The notes under the pieces: model-generated | Database searches by the model: none | What the model saw: the letters and a program-made list of their open reading frames with translations, nothing else | What the model was told of the DNA's origin: nothing | Source of the DNA: Corynebacterium heidelbergense | GTDB taxonomy: Bacteria > Actinomycetota > Actinomycetes > Mycobacteriales > Mycobacteriaceae | DNA: 64,000 bases | Reading direction: 5' to 3' | Assembly: GCF_028609845.1 (NCBI RefSeq) | Contig: NZ_CP063191.1 | Coordinates: forward strand, 1,612,001 to 1,676,000 | Made by a program: the position numbers and the translations under genes | Part shown: one piece after another, positions 18,165 to 25,355 of the stretch | Layout: each line of letters opens with the position of its first letter | Numbering within the stretch: position 1 is the first letter of the stretch

Positions 18165-18194
18165 AAGCCCCGTGGCAGGTGGCCAGCGGGGCTT
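18165..18194 (-). terminator. Rho-independent terminator (first of a repeated pair)
   Basis: An 8-bp stem AAGCCCCG / CGGGGCTT continues on the minus strand into TTCCC, giving a short U-tract. It lies downstream of the small membrane-protein gene at 18,312 and separates that gene from the HNH cluster. A closely similar hairpin with the same flanking bases occurs at 19,207-19,236. Confidence 0.65.
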
Positions 18195-18311
18195 CGGTCG
18201 GGGTGGGGTGAGGGTTAGCCCTCATTCCCCTGGTCTCATTCTCGGGTCATGGGCTCGCTTCAAGGGTGAACCCCCGGCCGCTCGAGGTGGGGCCGGGTTT
18301 GTTGTCTAGCT

Positions 18312-18473
18312 CTAGGCCTTGTGGTCAACGCCCAGCCGATCGGCTGCCATGCTCAGGAGGAATGCTGCCGCTAGGAGCACTAGCGGCAGCGTCGGGAATC
18401 CAATGTGGGCGATCACCGTGACGATCGATCCCAGGCAGAGCGCGATTGCAGCGTAGTTGGCGGTCTTTCTCAA
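18312..18473 (-). CDS. 53-aa membrane peptide, partner of secreted protein
   Basis: A small open frame starting at a TTG (18,473) with GGAGCGG six bases upstream. The product is a basic N-terminus (MRKTANYAA) followed by two hydrophobic segments separated by a short turn (IALCLGSIVTVIAHIGF and LPLVLLAAAFLLSM), and a charged tail. It lies 13 bases downstream of the secreted-protein gene, inside the same terminator-bounded unit. A role as a membrane partner or immunity peptide for that protein is a guess from the arrangement. Confidence 0.6.
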   Translation of the reverse strand: MRKTANYAAIALCLGSIVTVIAHIGFPTLPLVLLAAAFLLSMAADRLGVDHKA

Positions 18474-18486
18474 CGTTGGCCGCTCC

Positions 18487-18999
18487 TTAGCACTTCTCGA
18501 TTGCGAGGCCGATTCCGGAGAGTTCCGAGGCTAGGGATAGGAGCTGGTCGCGTACTTCGGTGGCTTCAATAGATGCCCCCTTGGTGGCGATGATGTTGCG
18601 AAGACCGCCGGCTTCTTCGATGAGCCTTCCGACGCGGCTTGCCCCGCCGAGGGCTTTCACGGCGCGGACGATGCTGACAACCTTTGCGATGGGGAGCACG
18701 GTTCCGGCGACGATCAAGGTGATTGCGCCTGCGCATTCGAATGCATTTCGTGGGGCCGTTCCGCGCTGCAGGTAGGCGGCGATCTCTTCGTCGGAGCCCT
18801 TGGCGACGACGTCGTCGGGGATGGTGTCGACGTAGTCCAGGAAGCTGTTGATCTCGCGGATGTCTTCCTGGGTTAGGTCGGTGGCGGAGGTGATTTGGGA
18901 GCGGTCGGTTTCAGCGGCGTTGGCTGCTTGGGCCCCTGCGAAGGGGACGATGAAGGCAAGGCCGACTGCGGTTAGCCGGGTTGCGGTTTTGCGGTTCAC
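18487..18999 (-). CDS. Secreted prophage protein with Sec signal peptide, 170 aa
   Basis: Start GTG at 18,999 with a GGAAGG ribosome site 9 bases upstream. A clear signal peptide (NRKTATRLTAVGLAFIVPFA, cleavage likely after AQA or ANA) leads to an acidic helical region (TQEDIREINSFLDYVDTIP), then a hydrophobic helix (GAITLIVAGTVLPIAKVVSI) and a helical C-terminus. Only two Cys are present, one just before the hydrophobic helix and one as the last residue, so a single disulfide bond is possible. It is expressed with the 53-aa membrane peptide. Superinfection exclusion, a bacteriocin-like toxin, or a lysogenic conversion factor are all possible; no family was recognised. Confidence 0.7.
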   Translation of the reverse strand: MNRKTATRLTAVGLAFIVPFAGAQAANAAETDRSQITSATDLTQEDIREINSFLDYVDTIPDDVVAKGSDEEIAAYLQRGTAPRNAFECAGAITLIVAGTVLPIAKVVSIVRAVKALGGASRVGRLIEEAGGLRNIIATKGASIEATEVRDQLLSLASELSGIGLAIEKC

Positions 19000-19206
19000 T
19001 ACTGTGGTCCTTCCTGCTGTGGGGTTGGCTCCTCGCCGGTCGGCGGGGTTCATAGGGGACCGTAGGGCTTTCGGAGTGAACCCGCTAGACGAAAGTAGCA
19101 AATGTGATCACCTTCACCCTCCTGCAAAACGCCTTTGCTCCCCGTGTGCACTTTCTGTATCTCACTTCAACGTCCGTGCGTAGCGGTCCTTGTTTTGGAC
19201 ATGGGA

Positions 19207-19236
19207 AAGCCCCTGGGCGGTGGGGCCAAGGGGCTT
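19207..19236 (-). terminator. Rho-independent terminator (second of a repeated pair)
   Basis: Stem AAGCCCCT / AGGGGCTT with a 14-base loop, followed on the minus strand by TTCCC. It matches the hairpin at 18,165-18,194 including the adjoining CATGGGAAA sequence. It would stop leftward transcription before the secreted-protein gene, giving that unit its own expression. Confidence 0.55.
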
Positions 19237-19379
19237 GGATGTGAGGGTCTCCGCTCCTCCTATCTCACAATCGATCTCTGTGCCGATCCATGGGGAAACC
19301 GATGGAACGGTTCCGGGAGGAGCAGCGTGGTGATATGACGATAGGAAGGGTTTGTGGGAGACTGGCGTTGCAGTCGTAT

Positions 19380-19396
19380 GTACACATGGTGTGTAC
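19380..19396 (+). promoter_or_regulatory. Palindromic operator upstream of toxin-antitoxin genes
   Basis: A perfect inverted repeat GTACACA-TGG-TGTGTAC lies 70 bases before the antitoxin start and is followed by a GTACGTACGTAC tract. This is a plausible autoregulatory site for the toxin-antitoxin pair. No clear -35/-10 pair could be fixed. Confidence 0.4.
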
Positions 19397-19465
19397 GTAC
19401 GTACCGATCGGTGGGAGCGCTCAAGCCATGGTCGGTGTGTCTACCCCTAGATGCAGGAGATTGTC

Positions 19466-19915
19466 ATGCCCACGGTGAAGGATGTAGCCGCCTATGTGCT
19501 CAATGAGGCTGGGCCCATGACGGCCATGAAGTTGCAGAAGATGGTCTACTACTCCAAGGCTTGGCACCTTGTTTGGGAAGAGCGCAGCCTGTTCCCAGAA
19601 CCTATCCAGGCCTGGGCGAATGGGCCGGTGTGCCCGGAACTGTACCAGCAGCATAGGGGCCAATTTCGGGTGTCCCCCGGTGACATTAACGGGGATCCTG
19701 ACGCCCTTGCCGACTTCGAGAAGGAATCGATCGACGTCGTTCTGCAGTTTTACCGGGACTTCACCGCGGTTGAGTTGAGTGATCTGACCCACAGTGAGGA
19801 TCCGTGGAAGGACGCCAGGAAGGGTCTGGCTCCGGGTGAGCGATGCCAGAACGTCATCAGCGAAGCGGCTATGGCCGAGTTCTATGAGGCGCTCGCAGCA
19901 TCGGCTGAAGTGTAA
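19466..19915 (+). CDS. Panacea-domain (DUF4065) antitoxin
   Basis: A 149-residue protein starting MPTVKDVAAYVL, using the ATG at 19,466 with AGGAGA six bases upstream. It shows the Panacea/SocA-type signature: MTAMKLQKMVYYSKAWHLVW near residue 20, then FPEPIQAWANGPVCPELY. Panacea antitoxins pair with many unrelated toxins, and the next gene overlaps this stop by one base. The pair is on the strand opposite to the surrounding phage genes, so it is probably expressed in the lysogen and may act as an addiction or defence module. Confidence 0.9.
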   Translation: MPTVKDVAAYVLNEAGPMTAMKLQKMVYYSKAWHLVWEERSLFPEPIQAWANGPVCPELYQQHRGQFRVSPGDINGDPDALADFEKESIDVVLQFYRDFTAVELSDLTHSEDPWKDARKGLAPGERCQNVISEAAMAEFYEALAASAEV

Positions 19916-20400
19916 TGGGGAAGAGAAATAAGCGACCTGTCGCATCTCAGGTACCGAAGCGGCGGCGTGGTCCTTTGGCTGCGAAGCAGCCTGACGGGGA
20001 AAAACGAGCAGCACGGTTGCCCTCATCTGGCTCCAAACCGACTGTAACTTTCCTGTTCAACCGTATTGCAGATGCGGATAATTGGTCTCCCCTGAAAAAT
20101 AAAGCTTTCAAGCAGGACGTCGTAGACATAGTCAAGACTCTCAAGAAGCTGGAGAATCATACGATTGAGCAGGCTAGGAATAACGAGCTTTTAGCAGACT
20201 ACGACATGGATAAATTTCCGAACCGCGCCGCAGCTGACCACCTGTACAACACGTATGGTTCCGATACGCTATGTCGCATAAACGTCCTAGGCGGGGGTGG
20301 GGGTCGGAAGCTTTTCGGTCTACGGGAAGGCTCTGTTGTGTCCATCATTTGGTACGATAATGCGCACGAGATATGGCCCGTTGGGAAGAATAAACGGTAG
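19915..20400 (+). CDS. Toxin of a Panacea-type toxin-antitoxin pair
   Basis: This 161-residue protein is translationally coupled to the antitoxin (TAATG). The first 45 residues are very basic (KRNKRPVASQVPKRRRG). The rest is globular and ends RKLFGLREGSVVSIIWYDNAHEIWP, a C-terminal motif common in small proteins encoded next to DUF4065 genes. DNA in the second half is less GC-rich than in neighbours. The cellular target is unknown; the toxin role is inferred from the pairing. Confidence 0.75.
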   Translation: MGKRNKRPVASQVPKRRRGPLAAKQPDGEKRAARLPSSGSKPTVTFLFNRIADADNWSPLKNKAFKQDVVDIVKTLKKLENHTIEQARNNELLADYDMDKFPNRAAADHLYNTYGSDTLCRINVLGGGGGRKLFGLREGSVVSIIWYDNAHEIWPVGKNKR

Positions 20401-20418
20401 CTGTGGTGTGACTTTAAG

Positions 20419-20691
20419 TCATTTGCGTGTGGGGCGTTGGTTTGCCCAGTCGCAGGTGAACCCTCCGGTGTTGTTGAAGATGCAGGTGACGGTGTTGCCG
20501 GTTGGGAGGTCTACGGGGATGGCGTAGGGTTTGCGGACTGCGAGGGAGTCCTGGGTGATTGGCCGGGCCAGCGGTGGGGTGGGTGTGGTGGGTTGGTGGG
20601 TGGCGATGTAGCAGAGGATGGCGAGGTTTCCGGCCGCGAGGGCGAACGCGATGATGGTCGCGGCGATCGTGAGGCGGGTTGTGGTGGTCAT
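20419..20691 (-). CDS. Membrane-anchored phage protein, 90 aa
   Basis: The ATG at 20,691 overlaps the upstream stop (ATGA) and has a GGGAGG ribosome site. An N-terminal hydrophobic segment (IAATIIAFALAAGNLAILCYI) is followed by a Pro/Thr linker and a small exported domain with two Cys (NTVTCIFNNTGGFTCDW), probably disulfide-bonded. It converges with the toxin gene, 18 bases apart. Function unknown. Confidence 0.6.
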   Translation of the reverse strand: MTTTTRLTIAATIIAFALAAGNLAILCYIATHQPTTPTPPLARPITQDSLAVRKPYAIPVDLPTGNTVTCIFNNTGGFTCDWANQRPTRK

Positions 20692-21047
20692 TCGATTACC
20701 TCCCAGTCGGTGACCCAGCGGCGTACTTTCGTGCCGGGTGGTTGCCCGGTCTCTTCGTGTTTTTGCGGGTAGATGTAGCCGTGGAGGTCGGTCTCGTAGT
20801 CCTCGGGTTCGGCTGCGACTGGGGCGCCTAGGGGTGTCCAGGCGCGGGGTAGATCGAAGCGAGGGATGATGTTCTTGGGCGCGCTCCACACGTGATTATC
20901 CCCCCGGTCTGGGAGGGAAAAGGTCGCCTCTTTCCTTACCCAGTTCCAGTACACGAATATCCCGAGCTGGAACTCGCCCTCGTCTTTAGCTCCCGGCCGG
21001 AAGTCGCACCACATACCGATGCAGTCCGCGAGCGCCTCCGGGGGCAA
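20688..21047 (-). CDS. Hypothetical phage protein with lost ATG start
   Basis: The frame is protein-like (GEFQLGIFVYWNWVRKEATF) and ends with RRWVTDWEVIE. By comparison with the copy of the same junction at 20,685-20,705, its original start was at 21,074, where a perfect GGAGG site is followed by AGG instead of ATG. Translation may now start at a TTG at 21,047 or an ATG at 21,014. The gene is therefore possibly weakened or silent. Its last 11 residues resemble a segment of the product of the upstream gene (RRLVTEPEVIEG), so the two are partly duplicated. Confidence 0.55.
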   Translation of the reverse strand: MPPEALADCIGMWCDFRPGAKDEGEFQLGIFVYWNWVRKEATFSLPDRGDNHVWSAPKNIIPRFDLPRAWTPLGAPVAAEPEDYETDLHGYIYPQKHEETGQPPGTKVRRWVTDWEVIE

Positions 21048-21307
21048 TTCCGCGAGTGTGCGTTTGGTGGTCCTTCGATTACCTCCGGTTCGGTGACGAG
21101 GCGGCGGACGATCCGTTCGAGACTGCCCACCGCCTCCAGTTCTTCTCGACTCCAGTCAGATATGGGTTTCCATACATAAAGTTCTGGCTCCCATTCTTCT
21201 GCCCGATATTCCCACTGCATTCCGGCGATCTGCTCCGCCATAGCGGAGGCTGTCTTCCGCTGCTCGTGGATGTCCATTGCGCGTGCTTGCTCTGGCGTGA
21301 TGGTCAT
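20936..21307 (-). CDS. Hypothetical phage protein with read-through tail
   Basis: The ATG at 21,307 overlaps the previous stop. Residues 1-78 (QARAMDIHEQRKTASAMAEQ, then SDWSREELEAVGSLERIV) are normal protein. After EVIE the expected stop is GGA, not TGA, so translation continues for about 45 residues of Arg/Ser/Thr-rich sequence, out of frame with the next gene. A single base change (T to G) explains both this tail and the loss of the next start codon. Confidence 0.55.
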   Translation of the reverse strand: MTITPEQARAMDIHEQRKTASAMAEQIAGMQWEYRAEEWEPELYVWKPISDWSREELEAVGSLERIVRRLVTEPEVIEGPPNAHSRNCPRRRSRTASVCGATSGRELKTRASSSSGYSCTGTG

Positions 21308-21501
21308 TTCTTTCCTTTCGTGGCTGTGCGGGTGCGGTGCAGGCGGCGGGCGGCGGCTTCGGCGTGTTCGCGGGTTGCGCAGTCGTAGTGGATGCGGCAA
21401 CGGGCGATTTCGGCGGGGCTTATGCCGCGCGGGCGGTTTGGGGTGCCGCACACGTAGTAGCGGCCTTTGACGTGGTGGACCCAAATACCCGTGCTGCTCA
21501 T
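21304..21501 (-). CDS. Small phage protein, 65 aa
   Basis: A basic protein with the segment GRYYVCGTPNRPRGISPAEI and a helical REHAEAAARRLHR tail. Both ends overlap neighbours in ATGA style, placing it firmly in the early operon. No family recognised. Confidence 0.6.
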   Translation of the reverse strand: MSSTGIWVHHVKGRYYVCGTPNRPRGISPAEIARCRIHYDCATREHAEAAARRLHRTRTATKGKK

Positions 21502-21686
21502 TCGTCGCCTTCGATTTCTGCGGTGAGATATTCGGTGGGGTCTGTGTGGATGTAGTCCCAGGCTGTTTGGGTGGCGGTTTCGGGGTCTGGGGCCATGACG
21601 GTGATGCCGCCGGTGAAGTCGACGTTGTAGCGGGTCAGTGGGGGGTCGAGGTAGCGGTCAACGTCCGCCAAATGGGGGTCGTTCAT
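21498..21686 (-). CDS. Small acidic phage protein, 62 aa
   Basis: Start ATG at 21,686, preceded by AAGGACCACC. The product contains RYNVDFTGGITVMAPDPETA and a helical acidic end. It resembles small beta-alpha proteins common in actinophage early regions, but no function is assigned. Confidence 0.55.
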   Translation of the reverse strand: MNDPHLADVDRYLDPPLTRYNVDFTGGITVMAPDPETATQTAWDYIHTDPTEYLTAEIEGDE

Positions 21687-21694
21687 GGTGGTCC

Positions 21695-22075
21695 TTAGGG
21701 TTCGTAGCGGCCTGGCATGTCGTCGCCGGTGATGAGTGCGGTGAGGTCTTCGAGGGTCATGGTGACCCACTGGCGGGCTGCGTTTTGGGTGCCTCGTCTT
21801 TTGTGGACGATGAGGCCGATGTAGGCGTCGGCGTTGCCTGCTTCCAGGTGGGCTTCTTTGATCCATTGGGATAGTTCGGGCCGGGTGGTGTTTTTGCATT
21901 CGATGGCTATTGGTTTGCCGTGCGCGTACACCCCGGAAATGTCGCCCCGGTCTTTGTTTCCGGTTTTGACGCGGCGGTCGATGTGGGGGTTATCGAGTGT
22001 GCTTTTGAGATAGTCAGCTACCTGTCTTTCGAAAGTGGTTCCGGCTTTTTTTGCGGATTGTCTGTTGCGTGGCAT
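21695..22075 (-). CDS. Holliday junction resolvase-like PD-(D/E)XK nuclease
   Basis: A 126-residue nuclease. Conserved points are the N-terminal FERQVADYLKS helix, Asp in DRGDISGVY and the Glu-x-Lys pair in IAIECKN, followed by QWIKEAHLEAGNADAY. This is the core of the archaeal-type and phage Holliday-junction resolvase family, which trims recombination intermediates before packaging. It lies in the recombination and replication part of the early operon. Confidence 0.8.
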   Translation of the reverse strand: MPRNRQSAKKAGTTFERQVADYLKSTLDNPHIDRRVKTGNKDRGDISGVYAHGKPIAIECKNTTRPELSQWIKEAHLEAGNADAYIGLIVHKRRGTQNAARQWVTMTLEDLTALITGDDMPGRYEP

Positions 22076-22087
22076 GGGTGGGGGCTC

Positions 22088-22189
22088 CTAGGGGGCGCAG
22101 TGGGCGGTGGCGAGGATGGTGGCGAGGGCGGCGAGGGTGCAGGCCCAGTGCCAGGCGGTGATGGGGGCGGGTGGTTTTTCATCGCTCAT
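22088..22189 (-). CDS. 33-aa membrane peptide
   Basis: A tiny frame from the ATG at 22,189, which overlaps the upstream stop (ATGA) and is preceded by GGAGAAG. It encodes a polar N-terminus (MSDEKPPAPITAWHW) and one hydrophobic helix. The overlap and ribosome site argue that it is translated; function unknown. Confidence 0.5.
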   Translation of the reverse strand: MSDEKPPAPITAWHWACTLAALATILATAHCAP

Positions 22190-22662
22190 GCGGCTTCTCC
22201 GGGGTTGAACAGGGCCAGCTGTACCCCGGCATAGGCGGGGGCGTCTTCGCGGCTCCTGGGTGCCTTACGGCTCGTTTTTGGGCGGGTTGGGCAGTCATAC
22301 AGCGCGAGCTGCTGGCCGGCCTGCGTGGCGCGGGTGGCGTACAGGTGATCCGCAACCGCGTCGAGGAGGTTCTCCCACGCCGCCGACCGCAGGTGCTGGT
22401 ACCGGCCCAACCGGATCGACCGGACGACGTCCTTGGACACGCCGATGCGGGCGCCGATGCTGCGCAGCGACTCACCGGGGGCGGCGATCTGGTCGAGGAG
22501 GGCCCGCGCTTCCTGGATGGGGTGCTCTCGGACGGTGGGGTCGTAGTCCGCGCCGATCGTCCCGGCCCGGAGCTGGTGGGTGTGGGTGGTGCACAGGCCC
22601 AGTCCGAGGATGTCGGGCGTGGCTTGTGGGTTCGGGCATCCGCAGCGCAGGCACCGGGGCAT
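22186..22662 (-). CDS. Zinc-knuckle plus helix-turn-helix protein
   Basis: A 158-residue protein starting at the ATG 22,662 with a GGAGG site. The N-terminus has MPRCLRCGCPNP followed by LCTTHTHQ, a probable CCC..CH zinc site. Residues 70-110 form a helix-turn-helix (SLRSIGARIGVSKDVVRSI, then GRYQHLRSA) shared with the protein at 16,177. The C-terminal 40 residues include two QLALYD/QLALFN motifs. It is probably a DNA-binding regulator of the phage. Confidence 0.7.
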   Translation of the reverse strand: MPRCLRCGCPNPQATPDILGLGLCTTHTHQLRAGTIGADYDPTVREHPIQEARALLDQIAAPGESLRSIGARIGVSKDVVRSIRLGRYQHLRSAAWENLLDAVADHLYATRATQAGQQLALYDCPTRPKTSRKAPRSREDAPAYAGVQLALFNPGEAA

Positions 22663-22667
22663 GGGGG

Positions 22668-23714
22668 TTAGCCTCCCTCCGCAGCGATCTGTGGTGGCCA
22701 GTCGTCGTCGGTGGGTGTTGCGTCGACGGCGTTGAGGGGCTGGTCGGCGTCGACGATGCGGGTGCGGCGCCTCCACGCGGCGATGTGCGGGTTCGGCTTC
22801 GGCCGTGGGGCGGGCTGGTGGTCCTCGTGGTCGGCGATGGCGCGCATCCGTTCGACCTCGTCGGCGTCGTGCGGGCAGCGGGTCAGGACACCGCCGATGC
22901 GGAGCATGCCGTTGACGTCGCACAGCTCGCAGTTGCGGCGGGCGGCGAGGAGCGCCTGCTTCTCCGCGTCCGCTTGCCGGGCCCGGTGTTGCTCGGCTTC
23001 CGTGGCGATGGCGTCGTCGAGGAGGGGGCGGAACAGCCCGCCGGTTTTCGAGCCGGGGCGGGATTCCCACGCGGCGATGGCGGCGGCGATCGCGGTGTTG
23101 CTCACCCCCCGCTGTTGGGCGCGGGCGACAGCCCCGCGCAACTGGCCGGGGATGTGGTCCGGCAAGCCAGCCCCGCCGTCGCGCGCGGTAGAGCCGTTAG
23201 CTGGCTGGCTACCGTAACCACCATTAAGGGACGGGTCGGGTCGGGTCGGGTCGGGATAACGCGCGCGCGGGGTACCGGACATTTCCGGGAGTCCCCGGGA
23301 TGTCCCCCTGGGGGACATTTGGGGGGACATTTCGGGGAGTCCCTGGGGGACATTTCCGCGTCCGTGCTGGTAGGCCTCTTTTCGCTCGCGCTGTTTGCGC
23401 TTCTTTTCGGCCCACTCTTCCCTCTCCTTCTCGCGCTGTTCGCGAGTGGGTTGGTAGTCATTCCAGTCCCGGAATGCGTACGCTTTCGCACCCGAATCGG
23501 TTTCGATTTGCACCCACAATCCACTCCGGATCAGTGCCGAAACCTGACTAGAAGTGCCCTTCAACGCACGCACCTGGGTCGCGGGGATGACCCCGTCGGT
23601 CTCGTATCTGCCGCACCAGGAACCGGCCTTGACCCACAGCCCGACGGCCGCGTTCGGCAGTGTCGAGACCTTCGGGTGGTCGTAGAAACCGTCGTCAACT
23701 TTGAACCAGGCCAT
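22668..23714 (-). CDS. Phage replication initiator / replisome organiser
   Basis: A 348-residue protein. The N-terminal 85 residues form a winged-helix-like domain (AWFKVDDGFYDHPKV, then LWVKAGSWCGRYETDGVIPA), the usual start of actinophage replication initiators. A charged helix (REQREKEREEWAEKKRKQRE) is followed by a Pro/Ser-rich linker encoded by iteron-like repeats. The C-terminal part has four Cys/His in CELCDVNG and TRCPHDAD, a zinc-finger-like motif. The gene lies beside ssb and recT, and its internal repeats suggest that the origin is within it, as in lambda O. Confidence 0.75.
   Translation of the reverse strand: MAWFKVDDGFYDHPKVSTLPNAAVGLWVKAGSWCGRYETDGVIPATQVRALKGTSSQVSALIRSGLWVQIETDSGAKAYAFRDWNDYQPTREQREKEREEWAEKKRKQRERKEAYQHGRGNVPQGLPEMSPQMSPRGTSRGLPEMSGTPRARYPDPTRPDPSLNGGYGSQPANGSTARDGGAGLPDHIPGQLRGAVARAQQRGVSNTAIAAAIAAWESRPGSKTGGLFRPLLDDAIATEAEQHRARQADAEKQALLAARRNCELCDVNGMLRIGGVLTRCPHDADEVERMRAIADHEDHQPAPRPKPNPHIAAWRRRTRIVDADQPLNAVDATPTDDDWPPQIAAEGG
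23233..23355. repeat. Iterons within replication gene; origin candidate
   Basis: Four tandem GGGTC units lie at 23,233-23,252. GGGGACATTT occurs at 23,311, 23,323 and 23,346, with a weaker copy near 23,276, and the sequence ATGTCCCC-CTG-GGGGACAT at 23,300-23,318 is a perfect palindrome. All are inside the linker-coding part of the replication gene. Clustered direct repeats plus a palindrome in an initiator gene are the hallmark of lambda-type origins. No strongly AT-rich unwinding region is adjacent. Confidence 0.55.
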
Positions 23715-24042
23715 CCAGGTGCCCTCCTTCCGTGGTGTCTGTGGTGTGGGCTACGTCCGCGAGGAGGTAGCCGCGATTCGTGTGGGTGAGTAGGCCGACG
23801 GTGGCCAGCAGGTCCGGCATGTAGGCGGGGATGCGGAGCCTGCGGGCGAGGTGGCACAGGTGCGGGACGGTGATCTCCCCGCCGGTGTAGCTGCGGGCGG
23901 CGTGCCACCCTGCGGCGTGCCAGAGGCGGTAGCCAGCCCACTGCTCGTCGGCGGAGCCGAGGGAGGCGAACCGTGGGTCGGTGGGCGCCTCGTCGGTGGG
24001 GATGAACACGCCGTCGTGGATGAGGGCGATGGGCTGGGTCAT
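23695..24042 (-). CDS. Hypothetical early phage protein, 115 aa
   Basis: The protein overlaps the replication gene start by 20 bases. It has GSADEQWAGYRLWHAAGWHAA in the middle and PHLCHLARRLRIPAYMPDLLATVG later, suggesting a helical DNA-associated protein. It lies between ssb and the initiator gene. No family assigned. Confidence 0.6.
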   Translation of the reverse strand: MTQPIALIHDGVFIPTDEAPTDPRFASLGSADEQWAGYRLWHAAGWHAARSYTGGEITVPHLCHLARRLRIPAYMPDLLATVGLLTHTNRGYLLADVAHTTDTTEGGHLDGLVQS

Positions 24043-24051
24043 GGGTGTCTC

Positions 24052-24486
24052 CTAGAACGGCGGGTCGTCGTCGCCGTCGCTGATGGTCTGCTGCCACCCG
24101 CTGGCCTGTTGCTGCGGCGGCTGTTGTTGTTGGGTGGGCTGGGGTGATGGGGTGCTGTTGCTGGGGGCGTCGAGCATCCGCCACACGTCGAAGGCCTGCA
24201 CCTCGGTGGCGCTGCGGCGTTGCCCTTCGGGGGTTTCCCACTGGCGGGTGACGGGCTTGCCCCGCACGACGACGCGGTCGCCCTTGGTGAGGCGGGCGGC
24301 GGGCTCGGCGCAGCGGCCCCAGACGGCAACGGTCCAGTAGACGGACTGGTCACGTACCCACTCGTCGCCGTCTTTGTGCTGGTCGGATGCGGCGATGCGG
24401 AGCTGACAGACGGCTTTGCCGGATTGGGTGTAGCGCAGCTCGGGTTCCATGCACACCCCGCCCTCGATGTAGATGTGCTGGATCAT
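24052..24486 (-). CDS. ssb: Single-stranded DNA-binding protein
   Basis: A 144-residue SSB. The OB-fold includes the segments CQLRIAASD, VYWTVAVWGRCAEPAARLTKG, DRVVVRGK and RSATEVQAFDVW. The C-terminal tail is Ser/Pro/Gln-rich and ends in the acidic DDDPPF tip used to bind partner proteins. The start overlaps the stop of the RecT-like gene in the ATGA style. It protects single strands in phage replication and recombination. Confidence 0.95.
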   Translation of the reverse strand: MIQHIYIEGGVCMEPELRYTQSGKAVCQLRIAASDQHKDGDEWVRDQSVYWTVAVWGRCAEPAARLTKGDRVVVRGKPVTRQWETPEGQRRSATEVQAFDVWRMLDAPSNSTPSPQPTQQQQPPQQQASGWQQTISDGDDDPPF

Positions 24487-25355
24487 GCGGCGTCACCACC
24501 ATCGGCGAGGCCGAGGGCTTCCGCGCGGGACTGGCAGGCGCCGGCGAGGCGGGCCATGTCATCGTCAGATAGGCCCAGGCTCTCGGCGTGGGTGTAGATC
24601 CGGTCGATCTGGTCGCCGGTCTGCGCGTCGTCGAGGGCCGCGATGGCCTTCTCGATCGGGGTGCCCTCCGGCTCCGCCTTCTCCGCCTGCCGTGGCGTGC
24701 GCTTCTGCGTCAGGGCGGCGCGTGCTTTGCCCCGCTGGGGGCGCTGCTTCGGCCCGTCGAGGCGCTCCGCGCTGGCCTGGATCGGCTGCTCAAGTTCGAG
24801 GTCCTCTGCGGCGTACCGGATGCCGAGGAGGACATCAGGAGCCAGGCGGCGGCACACCTCGGACGCGGCCTTGGCGTACAGCATCGCCTGCGGATCCGTC
24901 GCGTACTTCTTGTTGCTCGTATATCCGGCTTGCTTGGCGCGGTCGATGGTCCAGCGGGACTCCTCCGTCTCGCCCCTGGGGCTGGAGCCTCGGACGTGGA
25001 CTGCGTCGGGGCCGGACTCCACGGTCTCGAACCGGTAGCCCTTCGACTTGAGGAGGGCGACCATGGTGCGGGCGTACACGGCGGGCTGGCCGTGGACCAC
25101 GAAGACCTGCTGTAGTGCTTGCTGCGGTTGGAGGCCGAGTTCGGCGCCGTACATGATCGCGGCGGCCCCGTTGTCGGGCTTGCCTCGGAAGGCTTGCGGC
25201 ACCATGTCGGTGTTGCACATGACGGTGGCGAGCCGGTGGGCGTATTCCATTGCCCGGACCTGCTTTTCGAGTAGTTCGAGGCCGTCGTTGGTGGGGTTGG
25301 GCAGCGGCATCGCTTCGGCCTGCTGCGGCTGGGTGGTGTCTAGTTCTTGGGTCAT
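24483..25355 (-). CDS. recT: RecT-like single-strand annealing protein
   Basis: A 290-residue protein from the ATG at 25,355. The N-terminal part is polar, and the core contains GAAAIMYGAELGLQPQQALQ, then FVVHGQPAVYARTMVALL, then a Y..KASEVCRRLAPDVL segment, the conserved pattern of the RecT/Redbeta group. The C-terminal 90 residues are Lys/Arg-rich and then helical. Together with the YqaJ-type exonuclease two genes upstream it forms a phage recombination pair. Confidence 0.85.
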   Translation of the reverse strand: MTQELDTTQPQQAEAMPLPNPTNDGLELLEKQVRAMEYAHRLATVMCNTDMVPQAFRGKPDNGAAAIMYGAELGLQPQQALQQVFVVHGQPAVYARTMVALLKSKGYRFETVESGPDAVHVRGSSPRGETEESRWTIDRAKQAGYTSNKKYATDPQAMLYAKAASEVCRRLAPDVLLGIRYAAEDLELEQPIQASAERLDGPKQRPQRGKARAALTQKRTPRQAEKAEPEGTPIEKAIAALDDAQTGDQIDRIYTHAESLGLSDDDMARLAGACQSRAEALGLADGGDAA

